DNA of 64,000 nucleotides, from NCBI GenBank assembly GCA_946807835.1, contig OX327699.1:19270014-19334013 (forward strand). The letters run 5' to 3'. The notes beneath the pieces are model-generated. The model was not told the origin of the DNA and searched no databases. It was given only the letters and a program-made list of their open reading frames with translations. Every line of letters starts with the position of its first letter. Position 1 is the stretch's first letter. Source of the stretch: Ailanthus altissimus (taxonomy: Eukaryota > Streptophyta > Magnoliopsida > Sapindales > Simaroubaceae). The position numbers and the translations under genes are program-made. This document shows, in pieces, positions 35,576 through 46,430 of this stretch.

Positions 35576-35887
35576 ATTTTTCTAATATATTATATTTAAA
35601 ATATAAATGATGATAGGGATCTCATAAGTTGAAAGATGAGTTTGAATAGCTCCACACTTGATGCATATATAACAAGATAGGTCTAAAAGAATATTTCTTC
35701 GGCAGTCTCATAAAACAATAGTTTTAGATTACACAAGATTACTTGAAAAAAAAAATGGTGCATAACATATGGTGGAGCCCTTCGTTTGAACAAGATTGCA
35801 GTGAAGCAAAAGCGAAAGTTATTGCAGTAAATGAATGGTGTATCTGCTTAAGAAGAAAGCAACAACCAAGATTGAAATACTGAGAAT

Positions 35888-36190
35888 ACATTGGTCGCAC
35901 GTGCAGAAAAAAAAGGGGAAAATAATCACAATCTCGAGAGAGTGAGCGCATTAAATCAGAGGGGCTAGTGATCGTGGGAATGAGCACATGACATAAGAGA
36001 GGGAGGGCGGAGCAAAAACAAAAATTTTGTTGCAAATCAATACGAGAAGAAAGCGAAAAAAAAGTTGCAATACCTGAGAAGGCATTGGTCGCACGTGCAA
36101 AAAAAGGATTACCGTCTCGAGGGAGAGTGAGGGCAAGAACTGAAAGGGGTAGTGACTCGTGGGAGTGAGCACATGAAGTAAGAGATCCGA
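35888..36190. repeat. Degenerate tandem repeat, period about 194 bp
   Basis: CATTGGTCGCACGTGCA occurs at 35889 and 36083. The following sequence (TCTCGAG.GAGAGTGAG, GGGGYTAGTGA.TCGTGGGA.TGAGCACATGA, TAAGAGA) repeats at the same offset. The unit lies in non-coding DNA just after copia-3. Its origin is unknown. Confidence 0.75.
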
Positions 36191-36241
36191 GGGTAATAAA
36201 TGAGAAATTAATACAACAAAGTAAATTTTTGTTGTCACAAT

Positions 36242-37433
36242 TTTTAATCACTCAAAAATTTTGTATTACATAAAATTTTATATATATATATATATAATTA
36301 TAATTTGTTATTTATTATATTCACAGCGCATGTAGCTTGTATTATATAATAAATATTTTAATTATAATATATAAAGATAATATTGTTTGTAATATTTAAT
36401 TTAGAGACATATTAATAAAGATAAAAATTAAACATATTTTTTTTAAAACAATTTATACTCGTGAATTGTAATAAAGTAAAAATATTGATGTTAAATTAAT
36501 ATGTTTCACTTATAATTTTATTGATTTATTCACCCAATATTTGTTAATATCAACTTTTAAAAAATTGATTTACAAAATTCAAATACGCCAACTTAATAAA
36601 TTGTCGAATTAATAGATCTAGTCTAAGAAAAAGCACTTAATTAAGAAAAATACATTCTTTCAAGAAAATAAAATAGTGTGGTGTACTCATTTTTCTTTAA
36701 CCAAATTACATCACACTGCATTTTATTTATAAAATTTTTAATAAAACAGTATTGAATATATTTTCCACCATTGTATATTTTAAATTGTATTTATTATACT
36801 TAAATTTTTATTCAATTGAGGCCCAAGGAAGGGAATCCCACATCAATTATATGGGCTTTCCCTCTCCCCAAAATTTATATATATAATTGTATAAATGAAA
36901 TTAATTCTTCAATATTTTTCAAAGGTTTAATATTTGAGTCGCCTTTAGTTTGTATTTTTTATATTATTTATTTATAGCAATAACTGTAATAACCCATACT
37001 AACCTTTTAAACAAAACCACAAATGTAACAAGATTAAACGTGACACGAAAATTACCCATATTCTACTTGCAACTCCTTTTAATAGATTCCAAGTTTCCGT
37101 ATGCATGTACAACTCTCAGGTGTTGTAAACCACAAATAACAGCAAAGTCAAACTGCCTTTGCCATAAAAATGCAAAACTATCTACACGATTTATATCAAA
37201 ATAAATTATGTTGCGTAGAAAAAAAATATGATTCAATAAACTGCAGAAAAAAACGATGATAATAAACTGCAAAAAATACCCACATTCTATTTGCAACTCC
37301 ATTTTAAGTATTATGAAAAAAAAGAAGAAAAAATTAAAAGGCTTGTATAATTCGTGAAAGAGATATATCACTAATTTCGTCTTCGTTTTCACAAGAAACA
37401 CTTTATGTGAATATTATGACGCATAAGATATTA
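36242..37433. other. AT-rich spacer with a lone USE-like motif
   Basis: No gene recognised. ATCCCACATCA at 36835-36845 resembles the plant snRNA upstream element RTCCCACATCG, and a TATA-like TTATATATATAA follows about 28 bp later, but no known snRNA sequence lies downstream. A short ORF at 36950-37204 has no recognisable domain. Confidence 0.35.
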
Positions 37434-37712
37434 AGGGTGGACACGGTTCAAATTAATTTGATTTTTTTTAAAATTGAATCGATTCAGTTCGTTTTTTTAT
37501 AAATAAAATTGAAATCGATTTTTTAATTAAAAAAATTAACCAAATTGAATCAATTTTTTTTGGTTTAATTTTTTAATTTCGTCCGGTTCGATTTTTTTAA
37601 TTTTTTTTAAAAAATATTAAATCAAACTAATTTTTTTGAAAAAAAAAAAATCAAACCAAATCAATCAATTCAATTCAATTTTTTAATTTTTAATTTTTTT
37701 TGTCCACCCCCT
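37434..37712. mobile_element. MITE-like element with TTA target duplication
   Basis: A 279-bp AT-rich element with inverted ends AGGGTGGACA (37434-37443) and TGTCCACCCCCT (37701-37712), flanked by TTA at 37431-37433 and 37713-37715. The interior is built of runs such as AAATTGAATCGATT and TTTTTAATTAAAAAAATTAA and has no coding sequence. A 3-bp TTA duplication points to the PIF/Harbinger superfamily, but the AT-rich context makes a chance match possible. Confidence 0.6.
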
Positions 37713-37715
37713 TTA

Positions 37716-39182
37716 ATCCGGAATTTATCTTTTATAATGATAAAATTTGTACATCCCAAAATTCTTCATCCGAAAATAAAAGATTAGAATTTTACTTGAC
37801 AGTAAATTTAGTCCTCAAATGAAATTTGATTGCTAGTAAATTTAGCCATGTTTGATTAAATCTATAATTTGAAGTTCACTATTTCATAACAATAAAATTT
37901 GTAATTCTCGACATTTGTCTTCTATAATTAAGGGTGGCAATAAGGCATATTAGGATAAAATCATAATCTCCATATCTAAATGGTAAAAGGATCTTTATAC
38001 CTAAAATTATAATCTCCATATCTAAATGGTAGAAGGATTTTTATACCTATCCCATATTTAAAACGACCTAATCTCTTCTGTGGTTAGACAGGATCTTAAC
38101 TCTTACCACAATTAATTTAAGTAATCTAACGTATTAAAATTTATTCAAATCATAAAATTTTAAAAAAAAGATTACATATAACAAAAAGTATTCTACTAGT
38201 GATAAAGAAATTGGGAACATGAAATTATCATTAATAACCACTAATGCTAAATGTCTCTACTAAGTTCTAATAAAAGAAAAGAAATAAGAAAAGTCTTTTG
38301 CAGCACTCCGTAGCCAACTTTATAAAAACTAACATGCTCTAATTGAAATGCAACAATTTGGAAGACAAAAAATTTAGAGAAAAAAGAGTGAGCATAAAAC
38401 TCTGTGAGTTGACGCATATATATTCAAAATATATTTCTTACAATATACTATATTAACTATAACACTATATAGTAAAAGAAAACTCGTTTAGGACATACTA
38501 AATCTATATGTAATATTTAACAAAATATTTTGCACTTGAGAAAAACTTGTAAAATTTTCATATATTTGTAAAATAATTTGGCTGAACTTTCGATTTAAAT
38601 ATTATACTAGTAACTAAAAAAAAAATACCAAACAAGTTCCCAAAAAAAATAATTTGTCATACACCCAGTATAACTATTATCACATAAGCAGAGCAAAATG
38701 GATAAATTGGTCATATACTTGGTGGCATTACATCGCACAGACAAAGCAAAATTTTTAATTGGTCATACACGTACGCACAAAACAATGTTCCTAAAAGATT
38801 AAGCATTCAAACACACAACTCAAAATCTCTGTGTGTCGCTAAACGGGTCTCAAAGACTTGTATCTAAATCTATAACTAAAAAAAGAAAGATACATGATAA
38901 ATAACTTAAAAATCACTTAATTTATAAAGAACACAATTTCAAATTTTATTTACTCTAAATTGATATTATTATTGCTGGTAACTAATCTATCTAAAATAAC
39001 ATTATAAAAGTTTTCATGGCAACTATAATAAGAATTTAATATGTAAAATGCATAAATGAATTACATAAAAGTTTTTCTTTTTAATATAATTATTGCTACT
39101 AAAAAGAAAAATATTTAGTAGACAGTAGGTATAAATAGAAGGAAATCAATTTGATATATAGCAAAACTTACAACTAAGTTAA

Positions 39183-39226
<44 letters not shown>

Positions 39227-41050
39227 ATTCAATGTGTGAAGGCTTAAATAATTACGGAAAAAAATTTCAAGATAATTTACAGTTTACCTTACTAAGAAAA
39301 AAAAATGTGGATTTATCAAGGCGTTTAAAGTTTTTGTATAATTTTGATTAGTAATAAAAAAATGATTAATACAACTTTTACGTATAAAAAGAAAATTACT
39401 ATAAATTTTCCATAAAAAAACACTTAGTTAAAATATTCTTAAGAATTATATTTTATCTAAAATTATTTATTTAGTCCTTTGAGAAAATAAATACTACAGA
39501 TTTATAGGAAAACAAATAATAAATAAATAAAATGTCAATTCTTAGATAATGACAATCCTGCACAGATTATTGACTCAAAGTAGAATTTTCTTTAGACGAA
39601 ATAGTTCTTTTACTTGAATTAAAAATCACACTTCACAAAAATATATAGTAAGATCAAACATTAAAATTTATTATGTAAAATACAATGGCAGTAACTTGTA
39701 TTTAATATACTGATACACATAAAAGAAAAAGTTTATCAGGACTCGTCTTATGTTTGGTTAATAACAAATATATATATATATATATTAATAATACATAAGG
39801 CAAAAGTGCATTATCGAAATAATAATAATAATAATAATTAAATAAATATAAATAAAAACTCAACATTCCGATATATATTAATTGTTGTGATGCCGGAAGA
39901 ATCGTGACCTTTTCTTTTCTTTTTCTTTTCAAAATTGAAAAACAAGACGTGAAAGGCTATTAAATTCAACTCATGGTCATAAAAAAATCTATAATATAAT
40001 TCTATTGGAACAAAAAAAAAACTGACTAATATAATAACTCTACTGAAAACAAAAAAAAAATTATATATCTATAAAAATTTATTATAAAAAATATAATTGA
40101 CTCATTTTTTTATGAATCAATCTTTGTTTCTTTTAAATTCTTATTTTTGGTTAGCGTTTTTTTCCCCTTAATTTTGATGAATCAATTTTGGTTTATTTTA
40201 AATTCTTCTTCTTGCTGAACGTTTTCTTTCCCTCCTCTAAAATCACATCTCAAAATTTTTTAACTCATAATTGTCTTCTTTTAATAACCACTTTAAACAC
40301 ATATTTTTCTTAATTTTTTTCTTACACACATCTTCCTTTTATTTTTCTATACGTAAACATCTCTTTTTATTATTAATTATCCCCCATTTTTTTTTGTAAA
40401 TATATCCTCAAATATCACGTGCTTTAAAATTTTAAAATTTATCTTATCTCCTTATCCTTAATTAAAATAAAATTTAGATAATTTTCTCATAATTTTTTTT
40501 ATTATCCCATAAAAACGGGTATTACAATATTTGACATATGCAATTTAAGTTTGGGGTAGGAGATCACTAAATGAGGATGGGGATCCCATTGGGTACTTTA
40601 TACCTAAATGTTTTTTAATTTTTTAAATATTTATTTATTTGTATCGATTTAATTTTGTGAAATAGTTTTTTTATCTCATATAATCATAATATATAAAAAA
40701 AAATTGTAAACATCACACAAAAATATAAACTATATTGAGTCTTCAAGTCTTCAGCTACTAATTATAAAAATTAATAGCATGAATTAAAATCTAAAAATCA
40801 TAAAAATTAATAGTTTCTTTAAACTTTGGTATCTAAATTATCATGCTTCATTTATAATTCAAGCATTAAGTCTGTATTAAAATTCCTCGCAAACCTATAA
40901 TAGAAAGTAAAAGAAATTTTGAGTTGGGTGAGTGATGACTAAGAAACTAAAAATAGTAATAAAATCATTTATTTATTTTTTTTGTTCATCTTTATTTATT
41001 TTTTCAACAAATGAATTCACTCCAATTTGGAAGCAAGTGTTTAATATTAA
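37716..41050. other. AT-rich intergenic region
   Basis: About 3.3 kb without a gene that I can support. It contains a partly duplicated stretch at 37965-38055 (ATAATCTCCATATCTAAATGG twice), the microsatellite at 39183-39226 and many A/T homopolymers. Short ORFs here have no domain signal. Confidence 0.4.
39183..39226 (+). repeat. Compound (AT)n(GT)n microsatellite
   Basis: About 12 AT units followed by about 10 GT units. Confidence 0.95.
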
Positions 41051-42134
41051 TGTTGACAAAAAAAAAATAGTTCTTCAGACCAACGAGCCTTAAATTTATT
41101 TGTCCGCGGGGAACAAAACTCGAGTCTCACCTTGGTTGGGCTTACTTGTACGAGCTTGGATGTCCTCTTTGTCGTCAGTTATGGCGGGACCTGTAAAACA
41201 CTAACACAACTATTGTGATAGTCTTGCTATGGTAGGTTTCGGTGAAGACTCTCCAATGCTTAAATCATAAAATGTCTCTGTGATGGGATCTGATAAGAAG
41301 AAATGTCAGAATGTATTTAGGATGAAGGGAATCAAACCTTCTTTTTTTTATCTTCTTTTCATCATTCCTTGCTTTTGTGTCATTTTTTTCTTTTATAGTG
41401 TTGGCTCTCGGAGGGCTTTTTTGGACATTGTCTTTCTGCTGTGTTTCTGTCACACACTAAATATCATTTTACAGATCTTTTAACATACTTTTGACTATGT
41501 TCTATTGTGTTTCTGGTACACGCCAAATATCATTCTGCAAATTTTCTGACAAACTTTTGACTTTACTCTTGCTGTGTTTCTGTCACACACCAAATATCCT
41601 TCTACAGATCTTCTTAAGCATATTTTAAGCATATTCCTCGTGTCTATCTTCATCGGTGGATTTGGTTAAGTGAAAGGCTATGTTTAATCTGCTAGGGTTA
41701 GTTTTCTGGTAGTCTCTCCCTGTTTGGTTAAGCCATGGTCCAAAGTCTTCTCGAATAGCTGATCTTCTGGTGATTTCATTGGCTGTTCCTAGTCTACCTG
41801 TTTAGCGAACAGCCAAACTAGTGTTTATTTTAGCCCAATTTCTTCATTAATTACTCAAGAGCTAAGACAACCCGATTCGGTTAATATGTAAATAGTAGTT
41901 TTGGCTGTATCTTGGCCTATCTTACCGAATAGGTACTTCATATTACATATTAGGTCCTTTGAATTCGAGCAAATTTTTCGTTGTCTGGGCCTGGTTCGAT
42001 GGCAATTACTATAGGCCTGTCAGCGAAATGGGTTGTCCAGAACGAATGGTGAGCTTTAGGAAGAGCTATCGACTTTTTTCTGCACTTGGAGACTTTGGGC
42101 CAAGGGGCGGTTTTCTGATTAGAGGGGTTGGACA
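41051..42134. mobile_element. Solo LTR, 1.1-kb family, copy 2, TSD ATTAA
   Basis: A 1084-bp block starting TGTTGACA and ending GGGTTGGACA, flanked by ATTAA at 41046-41050 and 42135-42139. It is homologous to 26510-27642. It holds three to four imperfect internal repeats of the type TGTTTCTGTCACACAC..AAATATC..TCTACAGATCTT (41440-41620). It has no internal retrotransposon region, so it is a solo LTR. Confidence 0.85.
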
Positions 42135-42831
42135 ATTAAAAATAATAAAAATAAATGAATGAATTAAAAAAAATGAATAAGAATTAAAATTTTAAAAATA
42201 TAATGTAAGTAAAATTCATATCTTCAGATTTAGTATGTGACCAACTTTAATTAGTATAAATAAGTAAATTTTTTTTACACTAATTTTTTTATAATTTTAT
42301 TTTTAAATTGGATATTTTGAGTGCTTCTAAAAACTTAACTTATTTTTAAATGCAATCCAAATTTAATTCGAATTTAATTATTATACTCAACCCCATCTCA
42401 AATGAATAAACTTAATATATATAATAAGCTTCATGCTCATAATAAATGAAAATCAAAATGTGGAAAAGAAGCTGTGACACGTAGCTATAAATTGTCATTA
42501 TTTTAATTAGTTCTATTTTAAGTCATGAAGTTTCCCTTAAGTTTGTTAATAGATATAGATGGCAAGTTCCATTCGAGGAGATTCCTGTCAAATTATTTCA
42601 TCTCTGCCATCTAAGTTAGCTATTGTCAAAACCTACCGGAGGAAAGTGAAATTTCCCCCAAAATTAATAGCCTCAGTGATAGGGAAAGGAAGCAAGAAAT
42701 GAATATATATATATATATTTGGATTAAAAAAATTTCAAGATCTTTCTCAGATAATGCTTTTTGTTTATAGATAAAATTGGTGAAAATGCTATTATACTCC
42801 CATTTTAATTGAAAGACTAGTGTTTTTAAAA

Positions 42832-42903
42832 ATACCAAGGATTTAAACATCTAACCTTATGCTTAAGAACCAAACACTTTAATCAACTAAGCTACTTTAT
42901 GAG
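42832..42903 (-). mobile_element. Possible tRNA-derived SINE head
   Basis: On the minus strand the sequence GTAGCTTAGTTGATTAAAG (A-box-like, 42896-42878) is followed at tRNA-like spacing by GATGTTTAAATCC (B-box-like, near 42850), as in plant SINE 5' regions. Body and tail boundaries towards 42650 are unclear and no target duplication was found. Confidence 0.4.
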
Positions 42904-43038
42904 TTTACAAATTTATTTATATATTGTCCACAAGATTGTTAATAATTGTTTACATAAAAAAACTCATTGACAATGATTGATCTTTGGTTACTTGCATGAT
43001 AAGGAAGAATACTTTTATCACTCCGCTACAAAAAAATT

Positions 43039-43561
43039 TGTTGGATAAATGTCAAAAAATATAAAAAGGAAAAATAACAAAACCTTAGCCATTACTGGCC
43101 ACTGTGTCATTTGTCGACCACTGGTCAATATTTTGATCGACTCAAAAATGATCGACCAACTAGTTTTAAATGTCCTCATCATAAACCATCGTATAAATCA
43201 TGAAAAAATAGATCAAAACTCGAAATCACCACCACCTTTTTTATCCCCCTATTTCAGTCGCCATTAGTTGTCAACCAAACAATTGTTTCACCTTTTTGAG
43301 TTGATTAAAGGTTTGGTTGATAGCTAACAGCAGTTGAAATGGCAGGATTAAAAAGGTGGTGGCTATTTTGGGTTTTGATATATGTTTCGATGATTCTATA
43401 GACAATTTATGGTGAGGACTATTAGAATTGGTTAGTTGACTTTTTCTGAGTTGATCGAAATATTGATTGATGATTGGCGTAGCGGCCAGGGGCAACTAAA
43501 GTTGGCTAAGGTTCTGTTATTTTTTATTTTTGTATTTTTTTTTGTTGTATTATTTTAACAA
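43039..43561. mobile_element. Fold-back (long inverted repeat) element
   Basis: The two halves are imperfect reverse complements over more than 200 bp each. CCTTAGCC (43083) pairs with GGCTAAGG (43504), ACCACCACCTTTTT (43228) with AAAAAGGTGGTGG (43349), and GTTGTCAACCAAAC (43268) with GTTTGGTTGATAGC (43312). The loop is near 43295. No transposase is present. The outer limits are approximate and no clear target duplication is seen. The transcript, if made, would form a long hairpin. Confidence 0.75.
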
Positions 43562-46430
43562 AATTATTATCATATAGTGGTTCATACTCTTACTTGTTAT
43601 GCTAGTTATCAATGTTCAATCCCTATCAATGCCTTTCTATTTTCCTTATTTGGGGGTCATTAACTTCAAATTTGAGTTAAATTGAATTTCTATTTTTACT
43701 CTTTTCTTTAGTTAAAATTAACATAAATTGTTACTTGACAAGGGTCTTGATAAGATTTTTAAAAATATAAAAATTTACATTTCCCTTTATGTGAGGGTTT
43801 ATTGACTTCAAATTTGAGTCTATATTAAATTTTTTTATTTTTATCCTTTCTCCAGTTAAAATTAACGAAAATTGTTTTCTTATAAAGGTCTCAATAAAAT
43901 TTTTAAAAATATTATAGTCTGCATTTTCCCCTTTTAAAATCTTAAAGACCTAGATGTCATTTTTTTCATAAAAAATTAATGGTCAATTGTAATGATATGT
44001 TGACTCTAAAATTTAGTAACTTCGGAGTAAATGAGTTGAATTTATTTTTTTAAGAAAGTTTGACTTGGACGTCAAGGATATGAAAAAAAAATTGTACCAA
44101 TTAGATTGCTTTTTCCATACTAGTATTGCTTCTAATGACAATCCTACAACTAGAAGAAAAAAAATGTGAGGCCATACTGAAGATTTTTTCGATGTAGGCA
44201 CTCCAATTCTTATGTTAGCAAGAGCTTGAAAAAAAATAGAGAAGTGAGGCAAGAAATTTTAAAAAAAAAAATCAAATGGATCTATATAAGCTTGTGATGA
44301 GTGTTGCTTAAATAGCAATTTTGATAAAGTGACAATATTGATTCTGCGATAATAGGACTGTGATAATTATGTTATGATGATCCCTCTAGTATTGATTTCC
44401 TCCTCTATTTATAGGGTGAGAATATAGGTTTTACCCATAGTTTTTAGAATCATTTTTAATATAGACGTCTTATGGACATTCCATTTTAGAATTATACTAT
44501 TAGAGTTTTTTTAGAAATTGCATTGGATCTTACTTGCTCTAATATAATTTACATCATACTATTAGGATTATCCCTTTTTAGAGATTTTTGCTTGATAAAC
44601 TTGAATTTATCCACAACTCTTTACGCCTATTATAAGTTAAGTCATTTCTAATAACTTTATTTAATCTCTTAAGGTAGTCGTATTTGGACATTTTTCTACT
44701 TGATATAAGCAAATGTTATTTTTTCTCATTTAGAATTTGATCGAATAGGGTAGTTATTCGACTATTATTCTGACCAACTCTATGAGTGGTGAGTTTAACC
44801 GAATAGGGTAATCAAATTTCTACAATTAGTTTGACCAACTCAAAGAAAGCGTAATTCTCTTTTAAAAAAAGAGTAGTCAAGTTTCGATTATTATTCTGAT
44901 TAGTTCAAACAGAATACTTTTGGTTCAAAAATATTTTGTGGGCTAGCATTTTTTTTTTTGTTATTATAAATCAAAATTCTCTTTAAGCATTTTTAGGCTG
45001 AGATCTTTGTGTCTTTTAAACCGAAGACCTTTGGTTTTATATGTCAAATTTTAAAAAAGAATAATAAATAATTATAAAATTCTACTAACTTTAAATTTGA
45101 GTTTAAATTAAATTTTTATTTTTATCAAATTTTCAATTAAAATTAATAAAAATTATTACTTAATAAAAATCTTAATAGAATTTCTAAAAATATTAAAATT
45201 TACATGTTTATTTCTTTTTTAAAAAAATCTTAAAGACTCGTATATCCTTCTCCCGGAGAAATTAAAGGTCAATTATAATGGTAAATAAACCTAAAATTCT
45301 GTTTCAGAAGAAGAGAGAAACAAATTATTACATAATTGACAAGAACGAGAAACTAATGACACGTGCAATTGGTAACTGTGAGTGGCGGACAATCATCGTC
45401 GTCAACTTCAGTTAAAGACACAACTGAAAGTACAAAACCCATGTGCTTTCTGGGACCCTCGTAACTCCCCGCCGCATTTCTTATTAACCTTCGAACTCAT
45501 CAAAATTGTGAATGATAAAATAGGAACGGGTTTCCATTGATACTTTAAAACAAACTTAGTTTTAAGATTGTCTGCACTTATTTCCTAACAAGAAATTTAG
45601 CGAGGATAATACAATCTTTTTAGATCCCCAGAAGAATCACTCCTCTTTACATAGTACTCTACACTTTCTTAATTTTGCCTTCCATTTTTCACTTGATGGT
45701 AATGCTTTGAATTTCTTCACCATTTTCGTTTAGTTTTGACGTCCAAAAATACCAGTTTGTTCACCATAATTAGTATTTCATTAAAATTTTGTGCCAATAT
45801 TTCAAACAATAATTATATTTAGACCTAATTAGAAATATTAAAAAAAAATCTTGAAACTGGAGAAAAAGTCTGTCTAGATAAAGTAATCATAAAAACATAA
45901 ACAAAAGCGTCTAATTAATTAAGGGAAAAATGTATAAGGCCACAAACCAAAGTCGCAAGATCAACTTCTGCAATTGGTTTACATCCGGAAAGCCTTATAT
46001 GTTGATGACATTCGGTGCAATTAAAAAGCCTCTAACATCTGGAAGAAGAAACACAAATACGTACAATTAATAACGTTTAATAAATCAAAGAAAAGAAATA
46101 GATCTCTAATCCCTTCATTTTGAGAATAATGTTCCAGATACCCATGTCTGGCCTTAGTCCGCTTCTCTCTCATGTCATCTACTCTAAATGGCCTAATAGT
46201 GACAAAATTATAACGTGATTTTTCTTCTGCTTTCTTTCTTTCCTACTCTTTTTCCACATAAAACATCTTCAGTTATATATATATATATATATATATATAT
46301 GGAGATCGACAAATTTGATCCTCTTTTGTTATAATAAACCGGCTGTTTTTCCTATCTAGTAAGTCGTATTCTTAAAAGCTAACTAAAAAGGTTGTAGATT
46401 TCCCTAAATACAGAAAAGAAAAAGAAAAAC
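43562..46430. other. Spacer upstream of the MADS gene, with repeated modules
   Basis: Holds a module with ACTTCAAATTTGAGT..TTTTTATTTTTA..CAGTTAAAATTAAC..TTTTTAAAAATAT at about 43661-43790 and 43803-44010 (offset about 142 bp) and again, more diverged, at 45085-45300. GAATAGGGTAGTTATTCG-type repeats lie at 44745-44900. A (TA)13 microsatellite is at 46274-46300, 130 bp upstream of the MADS ATG. A SINE-like B-box (GTTCAATCCC) sits near 43612. No coding gene seen. Confidence 0.5.

Noticed and set aside
35739..36251. 170-codon minus-strand ORF
   Set aside because: It lies in a degenerate 194-bp duplication, has low-complexity Ser/Leu/Phe/Cys composition, no domain and no splice or promoter context.
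36835..36905. Possible snRNA gene promoter (USE-like motif plus TATA)
   Set aside because: One base differs from the consensus and no U1-U6 or U3 sequence follows.
44013..44252. 79-codon minus-strand ORF with a hydrophobic stretch
   Set aside because: No family resemblance and surrounded by repeat modules; probably chance.
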